In this document: positions 5,894 through 12,784 of the stretch, piece after piece
How the letters are laid out: every line of letters begins with the position of its first letter
Position numbering within the stretch: the stretch's first letter is position 1
DNA from: B2-G16 sp964528085
GTDB taxonomy: Bacteria; Bipolaricaulota; Bipolaricaulia; UBA7950; UBA9294
Reading direction: 5' to 3'
Length of the DNA: 16,092 bases
NCBI GenBank assembly: GCA_964528085.1
Contig: CAZGRE010000033.1
Coordinates: 1-16,092 of the forward strand
Position numbers and translations under genes: made by a program
The notes under the pieces: model-generated
Told to the model about the DNA's origin: nothing
Database searches by the model: none
The model's input: only the letters and a program-made list of their open reading frames with translations

Positions 5894-7743
5894 ACCAGAA
5901 ACCCAAACCGGACCGAGAAAAGGGGTCGAGCTTCTTCAGCTACGGGAGGGGGAAGGACGGCCACTATCGGTTCGATCCGGACCTCCTCCCGGAGAACTTC
6001 CGGTTGATCGGGAGGGGGGAGATCGGGGGAAAGGCGCGCGGCCTTCTGTTCGTCATCGACCGGATGAGGCAGGGGGTGAGATTGACCGGCTTCCCCCAGC
6101 TGATCCGTTTCCCCGACTCGACCGTCCTGACGACCGAGATATTCGACGACTTCATGCGGGAGAACCGCCTCGAACGCGCGGTCGTCGCCGGCTGTGAGAG
6201 CGCGATCTCCCTGGAGGAGCTCGAAGAGCGGATCGTCGCCGCCCCGTTCCCGAAGAAGTGGGAGGAGGAGCTGGCCGAATTCTTAAAAGTCGAGTCGCGG
6301 CCGCTCGTCGTCCGCTCCTCATCGGTGATGGAGGACAACCCGGATTACTCGTTCGCCGGGATATACCTGACCGACTTCCTCTCAAACCGCGGGGGGGTCG
6401 ATCAGCGGTTGGAAGAGCTGAAGAAGGCGATAAAGCGCGTTTATGCATCGACCTTCGCCCAGAACGCCCGCGCCTACCGGAAGCGGCACGGCCTCGATTG
6501 GCATAACGAGAAGATGGCGATCCTGATCCAGAACATGATCGGACAGCCATACCCCCACGACCTCTTCTATCCCCTGATCGGTGGGGTCGCGTTCTCCCGC
6601 AACTACTACCCGTGGACGGCTCGGCTGAAACCGGAGGACGGGATCGTCCGGCTCGTCGTCGGTACGGGGACGCGCGCCGTCGGCCGCGAGTACGCACGTG
6701 TATTCTCACCGTCGATTCCCGGCCTCCGGCCGGAAGGGAACGACGTAAAGTCGATCATCCGCTATTCGCAGGAAACGGTCGACGCCCTCGACCTCAAGAG
6801 GGGGAGGCTCGTGCAGCGACGGCTGAACGAGCTCGATAATCCCTTGCTGTTTAAGGTCTGCTCGATCATCACCCAGGACGGAACGATCCGCGAGCCGCTC
6901 TCGGTCACGCGGAACCTCGCGGCGAACGAGCGGTTCCTCGCGACGTTTTCGCGCCTGATCGAAGGGGATTCGATAATCCCCTTCACCCCGCTGATCCGCC
7001 AGCTGTTGATCGACCTCGAGGGATTGATCGGCTCACCGGTCGACATCGAGTTCGCCGTCGACTTCCCAGAAACGGGGACCCCCCTCTTCTACCTCCTTCA
7101 GACGCGACCGCTCGGAAACCGGCCGGAACACAGGAGGATCAGGGTTCCGCATGTGGCTCCAGAGCGGGTCGTCCTCTCGGCATATCATGTCCTCGGAAAC
7201 GGGAGGATCGAAGGGATCAGACACCTGGTCATCGTCGAGCCGGCTTCGTACCGGCTGGAGGAGGCGTACGCCATCGCCCGGACGATCGGCCGGATCAACC
7301 AGCGCCTCGTCGAGGCGGACGAGCCGTACATTCTGATCGGTCCGGGGAGATGGGGTTCGACCAACCCCGGGCTCGGGGTCCCCGTCAAATACGGCGAGAT
7401 CTCCGGCGCAGCGGTGATCGTCGAGATGTCGACCGCTTCGTTCGCCCCCGAGCTATCCTACGGGACGCATTTCTACGCCGATATGGTGGCGAGCGGGATC
7501 CTTTACCTCCCCCTGAACGAAGGGGAAGGGGACTATCTGAATCGCCGCCTCCTCGCCGAGCAAGAGATCGCGTACAAGGACCGGTACATCACCCATTACA
7601 CGATCCCATCCGGCCTGAACGTCTACGTCAACGGCGAAACCCGTCACGGCCTGATCGCCCTCCGCCGGAGGGTCGGCAAGCGGGATGTTATTCGAACAGG
7701 TCGACGAGATAAAGGAGGAAATCCTCGACCAGACGCGGCTTAG
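5890..7743 (+). CDS. PEP/pyruvate-binding (PPDK N-terminal, ATP-grasp) protein lacking the phosphohistidine and PEP-utilising domains
   Basis: The first two thirds of the 617 residues look like the nucleotide-binding domain of PEP synthase and pyruvate phosphate dikinase: IGRGEIGGKARGL (40-52), RPLVVRSSSVMED (137-149) with Arg142 at the ATP site, and the closing LLQTRPL at 402-408. After that there is no phosphohistidine motif (GGxTSHAA) and no TIM-barrel PEP domain. Instead a different domain carries GPGRWGS (484-490), LGVPV and YGTHFY (524-529), found in a set of uncharacterised PEP-synthase-like proteins. It therefore cannot be a complete PEP synthase. It may phosphorylate or ligate another substrate, but that is unknown. 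ATG 5890 overlaps the NUDIX stop (ATGA), tying it to the oxidoreductase operon. Its last 56 bases overlap the end of pfkA on the other strand; the basic tail from about residue 598 looks non-conserved. Confidence 0.85.
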   Translation: MNQKPKPDREKGSSFFSYGRGKDGHYRFDPDLLPENFRLIGRGEIGGKARGLLFVIDRMRQGVRLTGFPQLIRFPDSTVLTTEIFDDFMRENRLERAVVAGCESAISLEELEERIVAAPFPKKWEEELAEFLKVESRPLVVRSSSVMEDNPDYSFAGIYLTDFLSNRGGVDQRLEELKKAIKRVYASTFAQNARAYRKRHGLDWHNEKMAILIQNMIGQPYPHDLFYPLIGGVAFSRNYYPWTARLKPEDGIVRLVVGTGTRAVGREYARVFSPSIPGLRPEGNDVKSIIRYSQETVDALDLKRGRLVQRRLNELDNPLLFKVCSIITQDGTIREPLSVTRNLAANERFLATFSRLIEGDSIIPFTPLIRQLLIDLEGLIGSPVDIEFAVDFPETGTPLFYLLQTRPLGNRPEHRRIRVPHVAPERVVLSAYHVLGNGRIEGIRHLVIVEPASYRLEEAYAIARTIGRINQRLVEADEPYILIGPGRWGSTNPGLGVPVKYGEISGAAVIVEMSTASFAPELSYGTHFYADMVASGILYLPLNEGEGDYLNRRLLAEQEIAYKDRYITHYTIPSGLNVYVNGETRHGLIALRRRVGKRDVIRTGRRDKGGNPRPDAA

Positions 7744-8716
7744 CGAGCGCCTCACCGAGCGGGACAGGCTCGATCCTCATCCCGTGCACAGCGGTCATCA
7801 CGTCGAATTTCCCGTCGAGAGCGAACTCGATCGCAGCCGCTCCGAACCGCGTGGCAAGGATCCGATCGAACGGGCACGGGCTCCCACCCCGCTGGAGATA
7901 GGCGAGGTTGGTCACGCGTACCGGGATCTTCATCCGCTCGGATAGGAGGTTAGCGATGTACTGTCCGACCCCGCCGAGCCGGACATGGCCGAACTCATCG
8001 ACCATCGCCTCGGTGACGACCTGCCCCCTCAACCCCTCGGGGACCGCCCCTTCGGCGACAATCACGATGCTGAAGTGCTTCTTCAGCTCTTCGCGCCGCT
8101 TGATCTTCTCGTAGACCTCGTCGATCTTAAACGGCTCCTCAGGGATGAGGATGACGTCCGCCCCACCGGCGACCCCTCCCATCAGGCTGAGCCAGCCGGC
8201 GTCACGCCCCATCACCTCGAGGATCAGGACGCGGTGGTGGGAGGCGGCTGTCGTGTGCAACCGGTCAAGGGCATCGGTGATCGCATCCAGAGCGGAGAAG
8301 AAACCGACGGAGTAGTCGGTCATCGCGATGTCGTTGTCGATCGTCTGTGGGATCCCGATCGCCTTCACCCCATGCGGGGCGAGCCGATGGGCGACCCCCA
8401 TCGTGTCGTCCCCGCCGATCGCGATCAGAAAATCGATCTCGTTCTCAGCCAGGTTCTCCAGGATCCTCTTCGGCCCATCCTCCACGTTGAACGGGTTTGT
8501 ACGGGAGCTTCCAAGGATCGTCCCGCCGATGTGGAGGATCCCCGAGACGTCGGACGGGCCGAGCGGACGGACGAGATTATCGAGCGGCCCGCGCCATCCC
8601 TTGAGGAACCCGATCGTCTCGACCTCGTGCTTCAACCCGAACCGGACGATCGAGCGGAGGATCGCGTTTATCCCGGGGGAATCCCCACCACCGGTCAGAA
8701 CACCGCACCTAAACAT
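7688..8716 (-). CDS. pfkA: 6-phosphofructokinase, probably pyrophosphate-dependent
   Basis: It phosphorylates fructose 6-phosphate at C1. With ATP this is the committed step of glycolysis; with pyrophosphate it is reversible. The 342 residues align without gaps to E. coli PfkA through the active site: LTGGGDSPGINA (7-18), GGDDT (101-105), TIDND (125-129, with catalytic Asp127), then EVMGRDAGW, AGGADVILIPE and AEGA. Position 104 is Asp, as in pyrophosphate enzymes, where ATP enzymes have Gly. Position 124 is Gln, where ATP enzymes have Gly and typical pyrophosphate ones have Lys. The donor is thus likely pyrophosphate but not certain. I chose ATG 8716, preceded by a run of eight G as ribosome-binding site; an ATG at 8737 would add seven atypical residues. 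The start overlaps the aldolase stop by eight bases, and the end overlaps the convergent gene by 56 bases. Confidence 0.95.
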   Translation of the reverse strand: MFRCGVLTGGGDSPGINAILRSIVRFGLKHEVETIGFLKGWRGPLDNLVRPLGPSDVSGILHIGGTILGSSRTNPFNVEDGPKRILENLAENEIDFLIAIGGDDTMGVAHRLAPHGVKAIGIPQTIDNDIAMTDYSVGFFSALDAITDALDRLHTTAASHHRVLILEVMGRDAGWLSLMGGVAGGADVILIPEEPFKIDEVYEKIKRREELKKHFSIVIVAEGAVPEGLRGQVVTEAMVDEFGHVRLGGVGQYIANLLSERMKIPVRVTNLAYLQRGGSPCPFDRILATRFGAAAIEFALDGKFDVMTAVHGMRIEPVPLGEALAKPRLVEDFLLYLVDLFE

Positions 8717-9713
8717 CCGATCCCCCCCCGAGTGCATGCCCGCCGCTCCCCGCCTGCTCGAGGAGAGAGAGGGCGACCTGTTTCACCCTCTCCTGAATCA
8801 ACCTTCCGACGACCCGCGGATCGAACGCCTTCTTGTCCGGCCGCCAATCACCCGACGGGAAGAGGTTCAAGGTGTCATCCTCCACCCCCTCGGGCGGGAT
8901 TATCCCTGCTGCGTGTTCGAGGTAAAACTCACACGCCGCTCGGCCGTAGGCGTACTGATAGTGGGTATCCTTGTTCAGCTTCCGGATCCCAGACCGGATC
9001 GCCGCCTTCACCTGCTCGGGGAGGAGGCCGGAGGAACCGTGCAGGACGAGCGGAATATCGAATCCGTTCTTTCTTAGCTTTTCGTCTATCTTCTGCGCAA
9101 GGTCGATCCTAAGGGAGATCTTCTTCCCCTTCGACACCCCGTGTTCGGTCCCGATGGATATCGCAAGGAGATCGGCCCCGGTCTGCTCGATGAACTCGAG
9201 GGCCTCATCGGGATCGGTATAGTACGCCTCATCCGAGGCGATCTCATCCTCAACCCCCTTGATCTTTCCGAGCTCGGCCTCAACGAGGATCCCGCTCCCT
9301 TCCGCCATCTCCACCACCGACCGGCTGATCCTCACGTTCTCGGCGAACTCCTCCCGCGAGGCGTCGATCATGATCGAGGAGACGAGCCGCTTATCGATCG
9401 CCTCCTCGATGATCGGAGTCTCCTTAACCGTGAAATGATCGAGGTTAATGAACACGCTGATCGGAACGGACGAAGCGAGCTCGTGGATCATCCGAGTGAG
9501 GGCGCGCAACCCGGCGCTCACATCCCCCCCGCCGGCGAACCTCGCCGCACCGGGGCTGATCTGAACGATCAGGTCTGAGTCTCCCTCCACGTATGCATCG
9601 AGAAGGCCGAGGAGGACGTTCAGCTCAGCGATGTTGTTCGCCATGAATGCGTACCCCCCGGCCTGGGCCGATCGGTACGCCTCCCTAAGCCTCTCCCCAC
9701 CAGCGAACGGCAT
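8709..9713 (-). CDS. fba: Class II (zinc-dependent) fructose-bisphosphate aldolase
   Basis: It interconverts fructose 1,6-bisphosphate with dihydroxyacetone phosphate and glyceraldehyde 3-phosphate. The 334 residues keep the class II landmarks: YAFMANNIAEL near the N-terminus, INLDHF with catalytic Asp92 and zinc ligand His93, SSIMIDAS (112-119), VEAELGKIKGVED (144-156) with Glu147, IGTEHG with His191 and LVLHGSSG with His225, then GIRKLNKDT for the sugar phosphate. A gatY/kbaY-type tagatose aldolase is the main alternative; coupling to pfkA favours fructose bisphosphate. AAAGGAGG just before the ATG is a strong ribosome-binding site. The final codons include eight consecutive G (8722-8729), which also serve pfkA. 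The next gene pfkA starts inside its stop region. Confidence 0.94.
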   Translation of the reverse strand: MPFAGGERLREAYRSAQAGGYAFMANNIAELNVLLGLLDAYVEGDSDLIVQISPGAARFAGGGDVSAGLRALTRMIHELASSVPISVFINLDHFTVKETPIIEEAIDKRLVSSIMIDASREEFAENVRISRSVVEMAEGSGILVEAELGKIKGVEDEIASDEAYYTDPDEALEFIEQTGADLLAISIGTEHGVSKGKKISLRIDLAQKIDEKLRKNGFDIPLVLHGSSGLLPEQVKAAIRSGIRKLNKDTHYQYAYGRAACEFYLEHAAGIIPPEGVEDDTLNLFPSGDWRPDKKAFDPRVVGRLIQERVKQVALSLLEQAGSGGHALGGGSDV

Positions 9714-9717
9714 ATCC

Positions 9718-9738
9718 CCTCCTTTAAACTTAAGGGAG
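9718..9738 (-). promoter_or_regulatory. Inverted repeat that can hide the aldolase ribosome-binding site
   Basis: On the transcribed (minus) strand the leader reads CTCCCTTAA, two bases, TTAAAGGAG, then GGGAT and the fba ATG. The two arms (9738-9730 and 9727-9719) are complementary except for one C-A mismatch. In RNA a seven-base stem with a six-base loop would pair the AAAGGAG of the Shine-Dalgarno. The 52-base gap before fba is the only substantial break in this minus-strand block, so control of fba-pfkA here is plausible but unproven. Confidence 0.35.
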
Positions 9739-9765
9739 AGAGTTTATGCAGAAGGGTGCGGGTAC

Positions 9766-10215
9766 TCAAGCCGGCTGAAACGGCCGGATGAGATCGAGCC
9801 GGTTTTGCAGGATGATCCTCGCCAATCGGAAGGCGGCAGCACTGAGCGGTGCTGTCAACCCCTCGCCGAACGAGAGGTCGGCCGGCTCGACCCCGATCAG
9901 GATCAGATGGGAGGCCTCCTCCCTTATCCGCTCGAGGACGAACGGGATCGGAAGGGAATGCGTGGAGATAAGCATCGTATCGCTCGCCCGGGAGGGGAGC
10001 CGGCGGATCGAACCGGGAGGGAGGCCCATCGCCGCAGCATCGACGACCACGACAAGATCGGGGCGGTTTCGAGCGGCGATCCCGACCGCGTTCTCAAGCG
10101 CGCTCCCACAATCGATCGCCAGCCAATCGCTGTCGGCGAGGAGCGCGGCGACCGTCGGCCCGATCCCGTCATCGCGGGAGAGCCTGTTTCCCACACCGAA
10201 GAGGAGGCGCTTCAT
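9766..10215 (-). CDS. Hydrogenase-maturation-type endopeptidase (HycI/HyaD family)
   Basis: Members of this family bind the nickel in the large subunit of a [NiFe] hydrogenase and cut off its C-terminal tail. The 149-residue protein begins LLFGVGNRLSRDDGIGP and keeps the three metal-binding positions: Asp16 in DDG, Asp59 in VVVVDAA and His86 in STHSLP. The stretch LIGVEPADLSFGEGLTAPL is also typical. The length agrees with HycI (about 156). No hydrogenase gene is in the window, so the target, if any, lies elsewhere. Its ATG overlaps the accA stop as ATGA, an unexpected coupling to lipid synthesis. A related peptidase with another target is possible. fba follows after 52 bases. Confidence 0.85.
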   Translation of the reverse strand: MKRLLFGVGNRLSRDDGIGPTVAALLADSDWLAIDCGSALENAVGIAARNRPDLVVVVDAAAMGLPPGSIRRLPSRASDTMLISTHSLPIPFVLERIREEASHLILIGVEPADLSFGEGLTAPLSAAAFRLARIILQNRLDLIRPFQPA

Positions 10216-11171
10216 CCCCCCTCTTCCGGGAGGCTGCGGAATCGCCCGACCTTCCGGTAGCGTTCGTAGCGGCGGGAGAGTAGCTCCTCGATCGGCACCT
10301 GCGACAGCTCATCGAGCTGACGGCCGAGCTCATCCTTCAGCGCAGCCGCGGTCTCATCGAACCCCTTGTGCGCCCCGCCGAGCGGCTCGGGGATCACCCG
10401 ATCGATCAGGCCGAGGTCGAGGAGGCGGGGGGCGGTCAGGCTCAACGCCTCGGCCGCCTCCCTCACCTTCCCCTTGTCCTTCCAGAGGATCGCCGCCGCC
10501 CCTTCCGGGCTGATCACCGTGTAGATCGCGTTCTCCAACATCAATACCCGATCGGCGAGTCCGATCGCGATCGCCCCACCGGAGCCGCCCTCACCGATGA
10601 CTACAGCAATCAGAGGCGTACGGAGCCGGGACATCGTAAGGAGGCTCTCGGCGATCGCCCCACCGATATTCAGCTCCTCGGATTCGAGCCCTGGGTAGGC
10701 GCCGGGGGTGTCGATCAGCGAGACGACGGGGAACGAGAACCGCTCGGCGAGCTCCATGATCCTCTTCGCCTTCCGATACCCTTGCGGCCGGGGCATCCCG
10801 AAGAACCGCTCCCGGTTCTCCTCGGTCGAGCGCCCCTTCTGCTGGGCGATGATCGCAACCGGCTTCCCATCGAGCCGAGCAAGACCGGTGATCAACGCCC
10901 GGTCGTCACCGGCGATCCGATCCCCGTGCAGCTCATAGAACCCTGAGAAGACCGCTTTTATGTAATCGAGGGAATAAGGGCGCTTCGGATGACGGGCGAG
11001 CTTCACCCGCTCCCAATCGGAGAGGTTCGAGTAGAACTCGCGGCGGAGCTCGATGAGCTTCTTCTCCAGCCGGGCTATCTCCTTCGAGAGGTCGATCCCA
11101 TCGACCGTGTTGAGCTCCCTCAGCTCCTCGATCTTCGCCTCGAGAAGATCGAGCGTCCGTTCGTCGCTCAT
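10212..11171 (-). CDS. accA: Acetyl-CoA carboxylase carboxyltransferase, alpha subunit
   Basis: With AccD it transfers the carboxyl group from carboxybiotin to acetyl-CoA, giving malonyl-CoA for fatty acid synthesis. The 319 residues, the usual length, include an N-terminal helical region (LEAKIEELREL onward), GDDRALITGLARLDGKPV, FGMPRPQGYRKAKRIM, SLIDTPGAYPG, VIGEGGSGGAIAIG and ISPEGAAAILWKD. The block after PGAYPG reads LESEELNIGGAIAES, where most AccA proteins have AEERGQxEAIA, so the otherwise strongly conserved RGQ is replaced. The ATG overlaps the accD stop (ATGA) and the end overlaps the peptidase start. Genes for the biotin carrier and biotin carboxylase are not in this window. Confidence 0.95.
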   Translation of the reverse strand: MSDERTLDLLEAKIEELRELNTVDGIDLSKEIARLEKKLIELRREFYSNLSDWERVKLARHPKRPYSLDYIKAVFSGFYELHGDRIAGDDRALITGLARLDGKPVAIIAQQKGRSTEENRERFFGMPRPQGYRKAKRIMELAERFSFPVVSLIDTPGAYPGLESEELNIGGAIAESLLTMSRLRTPLIAVVIGEGGSGGAIAIGLADRVLMLENAIYTVISPEGAAAILWKDKGKVREAAEALSLTAPRLLDLGLIDRVIPEPLGGAHKGFDETAAALKDELGRQLDELSQVPIEELLSRRYERYRKVGRFRSLPEEGG

Positions 11172-12010
11172 TTCGCCTCCACGAAGAAGCCGAGGAGCTC
11201 GGCGAGCTCGGCGCGGAGATCCTCCCGCTTGACGACCCGGTCGATAAGGCCGTGCTCCAGGGCGAACGAGTCGGTCTGGAAGTGGGGAGGGAGCTCCTGC
11301 GCGATCGTATCCTTGATCACACGACGGCCGGCGAACCCGATCATCGCCCCCCGTTCGGCGACGATCACATCCCCGAGGGAGGCGATCGAGGCCTGCACCC
11401 CCCCGGAGGTCGGATAGGTCATCACCGATATGAACGGAATCCCCGCCTCAGCGAGCCGACTCCGTACGGTCACTGTCTTCGCCATCTGCATGAGTGAGAA
11501 GACGCCCTCCTGCACCCTCGCCCCACCTGAGGAGGAGACGAGGATGAACGGACAGCCATCCTCAAGAGTCGCTTCGATCCCGGTGCAGATCTGCTCCCCC
11601 ATCACCGATCCCAGGCTCCCGCCGACGAACCTGAAGTCCATGACAGCGATGACGACCGGCCGGCCGTCGATCCTCGCCCGGCCGACGATGATCGCGTCGG
11701 TCAGCCCGGTCTTCTCCTGCGCCTCCTTGATCCGCTCGGGATACGGCCGACTGTCGACGAACCCGAGCGGATCGTCGGCGACGATCCGCTTTGCGATGTC
11801 GACGAAACTCCCCTCATCGACCAGAGATTCGATCCTCTCCTTCGCGGTGAGGAAGAAGTAGTCCCCACAGTTCGGACATATGTAGTTGTTCTCGCGCAGC
11901 CGCTGCTTGAACACCAGCTCCCCGCACGACTTGCACTTCATCCATAAGGACTCATCCGTCTTCTTATCTACGTCGACACGCAGGTACTTCTTCTCCTTAA
12001 AGATCGCCAT
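11168..12010 (-). CDS. accD: Acetyl-CoA carboxylase carboxyltransferase, beta subunit
   Basis: Partner of AccA in the carboxyltransferase. The 280 residues start with the typical zinc ribbon: Cys26 and Cys29 (CKSC) and Cys45 and Cys48 (CPNC). The crotonase-like core follows with LTDAIIVGRARIDGRPVV, MDFRFVGGSLGSVMGE, SSSGGARVQEGVFSLMQMAKT, TYPTSGGVQAS and GFAGRRVI. GGAGGTGA just upstream of the ATG (12014-12021) is a strong ribosome-binding site. The DUF502 gene ends 12 bases before, and accA starts inside its stop codon, so AccD and AccA are probably made in equal amounts. The gene is complete and ordinary. Confidence 0.97.
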   Translation of the reverse strand: MAIFKEKKYLRVDVDKKTDESLWMKCKSCGELVFKQRLRENNYICPNCGDYFFLTAKERIESLVDEGSFVDIAKRIVADDPLGFVDSRPYPERIKEAQEKTGLTDAIIVGRARIDGRPVVIAVMDFRFVGGSLGSVMGEQICTGIEATLEDGCPFILVSSSGGARVQEGVFSLMQMAKTVTVRSRLAEAGIPFISVMTYPTSGGVQASIASLGDVIVAERGAMIGFAGRRVIKDTIAQELPPHFQTDSFALEHGLIDRVVKREDLRAELAELLGFFVEAK

Positions 12011-12022
12011 ACTTCACCTCCG

Positions 12023-12706
12023 TCAGCGCCGCCGGAACGGGGAGAAGCGGATCCGCTTTTCTCCCTCTTCCTCGTCCTTCTTCACCCTCAGGCTCTCGGG
12101 GAGGACCGATCCGCTCGAGATCACCATCGAGAGGGCATCCTGCACAGGGATATCGACCGGGGTGATCATCCGCTTGGGAATGATGAGCATGTAACCGGAG
12201 AGGGGGTTCGGCGCCGTCGGAGTGTAAACGAGGACGCATTCCTCCCCGGTCAGATCCTGGAGTTTCCCAAGCTCTTCGTTCGTCACCAACCCGATGACGT
12301 TGATCCCCGGGCGGGGGTACTCGAACATGACGACCTGCTTGAACGCCATCGCCGATCCTCGATTCAAGATGGCATTCGCGAATTCCTTTATGGTGAGGTA
12401 CATCTTCCGGATCCCGGGGACGGACAAGAAGATCCTCTCGAAATAGTAGTGGAGCGTCCTCCCGAAGATGTTCCGGCTGATGACCCCGATCAAGACGATG
12501 ATGATGATCGTTACGTAAAATCCGAGGCCGGGTATCCACCGGCCGATCGCCCGCTCGATCGCCATCCCGAACGGTGTGTTCTTCCCGACGAGCCCGTCGA
12601 CGAGCCGATAGAGGAACCAGACGATGTAGACGGTCGCTCCGACGGGGATGATCGCCAACAGCCCGCTGATGAACGTCGCCCGAAACCACAAAAGGAATCT
12701 CTTCAT
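12023..12706 (-). CDS. DUF502 family membrane protein
   Basis: This family of inner-membrane proteins has no established function. The 227 residues begin MKRFLLWFRATFISGLLAII, giving a first membrane helix around residues 10-33. A second hydrophobic segment FYVTIIIIVLIGVISRNIFG spans about 61-80. The soluble part that follows carries the family's features: VPGIRKMYLTIKEF, VVMFEYPRPGINVIGLVT, VYTPTAPNPLSGYMLIIP and a charged tail. ATG 12706 is preceded by GGGGAGGTAAG, a good ribosome-binding site; an upstream ATG at 12739 would add 11 atypical residues ahead of the same sequence. It heads the minus-strand block, 12 bases before accD, so its promoter should lie in 12707-12784. Linkage to accD-accA suggests, but does not show, an envelope or lipid role. 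Confidence 0.9.
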   Translation of the reverse strand: MKRFLLWFRATFISGLLAIIPVGATVYIVWFLYRLVDGLVGKNTPFGMAIERAIGRWIPGLGFYVTIIIIVLIGVISRNIFGRTLHYYFERIFLSVPGIRKMYLTIKEFANAILNRGSAMAFKQVVMFEYPRPGINVIGLVTNEELGKLQDLTGEECVLVYTPTAPNPLSGYMLIIPKRMITPVDIPVQDALSMVISSGSVLPESLRVKKDEEEGEKRIRFSPFRRR

Positions 12707-12767
12707 CTTACCTCCCCGCCCCGTCCCTAGGCGAGGCACCGGACCGTCAAAGATCGATCCGAGGTAC

Positions 12768-12778
12768 CGTATTATACG
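12768..12778. promoter_or_regulatory. Candidate divergent promoter with symmetric -10 palindrome between DUF502 gene and lytic transglycosylase gene
   Basis: CGTATTATACG is an odd-length perfect palindrome. The minus strand reads the consensus -10 TATAAT (12776-12771), which would start the DUF502-accD-accA block. The plus strand reads TATTAT (12770-12775), giving a start near 12782, almost at the transglycosylase ATG (12785). No good -35 is visible at 16-18 bases on either side. TTGACG occurs on the minus strand further downstream (12742-12747 region) but has no matching -10 at proper spacing. Confidence 0.5.
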
Positions 12779-12784
12779 AGGACG

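Noticed and set aside
8717..8737. Upstream ATG at 8737 as the pfkA start
   Set aside because: It adds seven residues (MHSGGDR) ahead of the normal MFRCGVLTGG start and would place the G8 ribosome-binding site inside the gene.
7985..9112. Open frame of 375 codons on the plus strand opposite pfkA and the aldolase
   Set aside because: It spans two well-identified genes on the minus strand, has no recognisable domain and shows the Arg/Pro-rich composition of a high-GC shadow frame.
11997..12689. Second minus-strand open frame overlapping the DUF502 gene
   Set aside because: It is another reading frame of the same DNA, rich in Arg, His and Pro. The DUF502 frame has clear membrane helices and family motifs.
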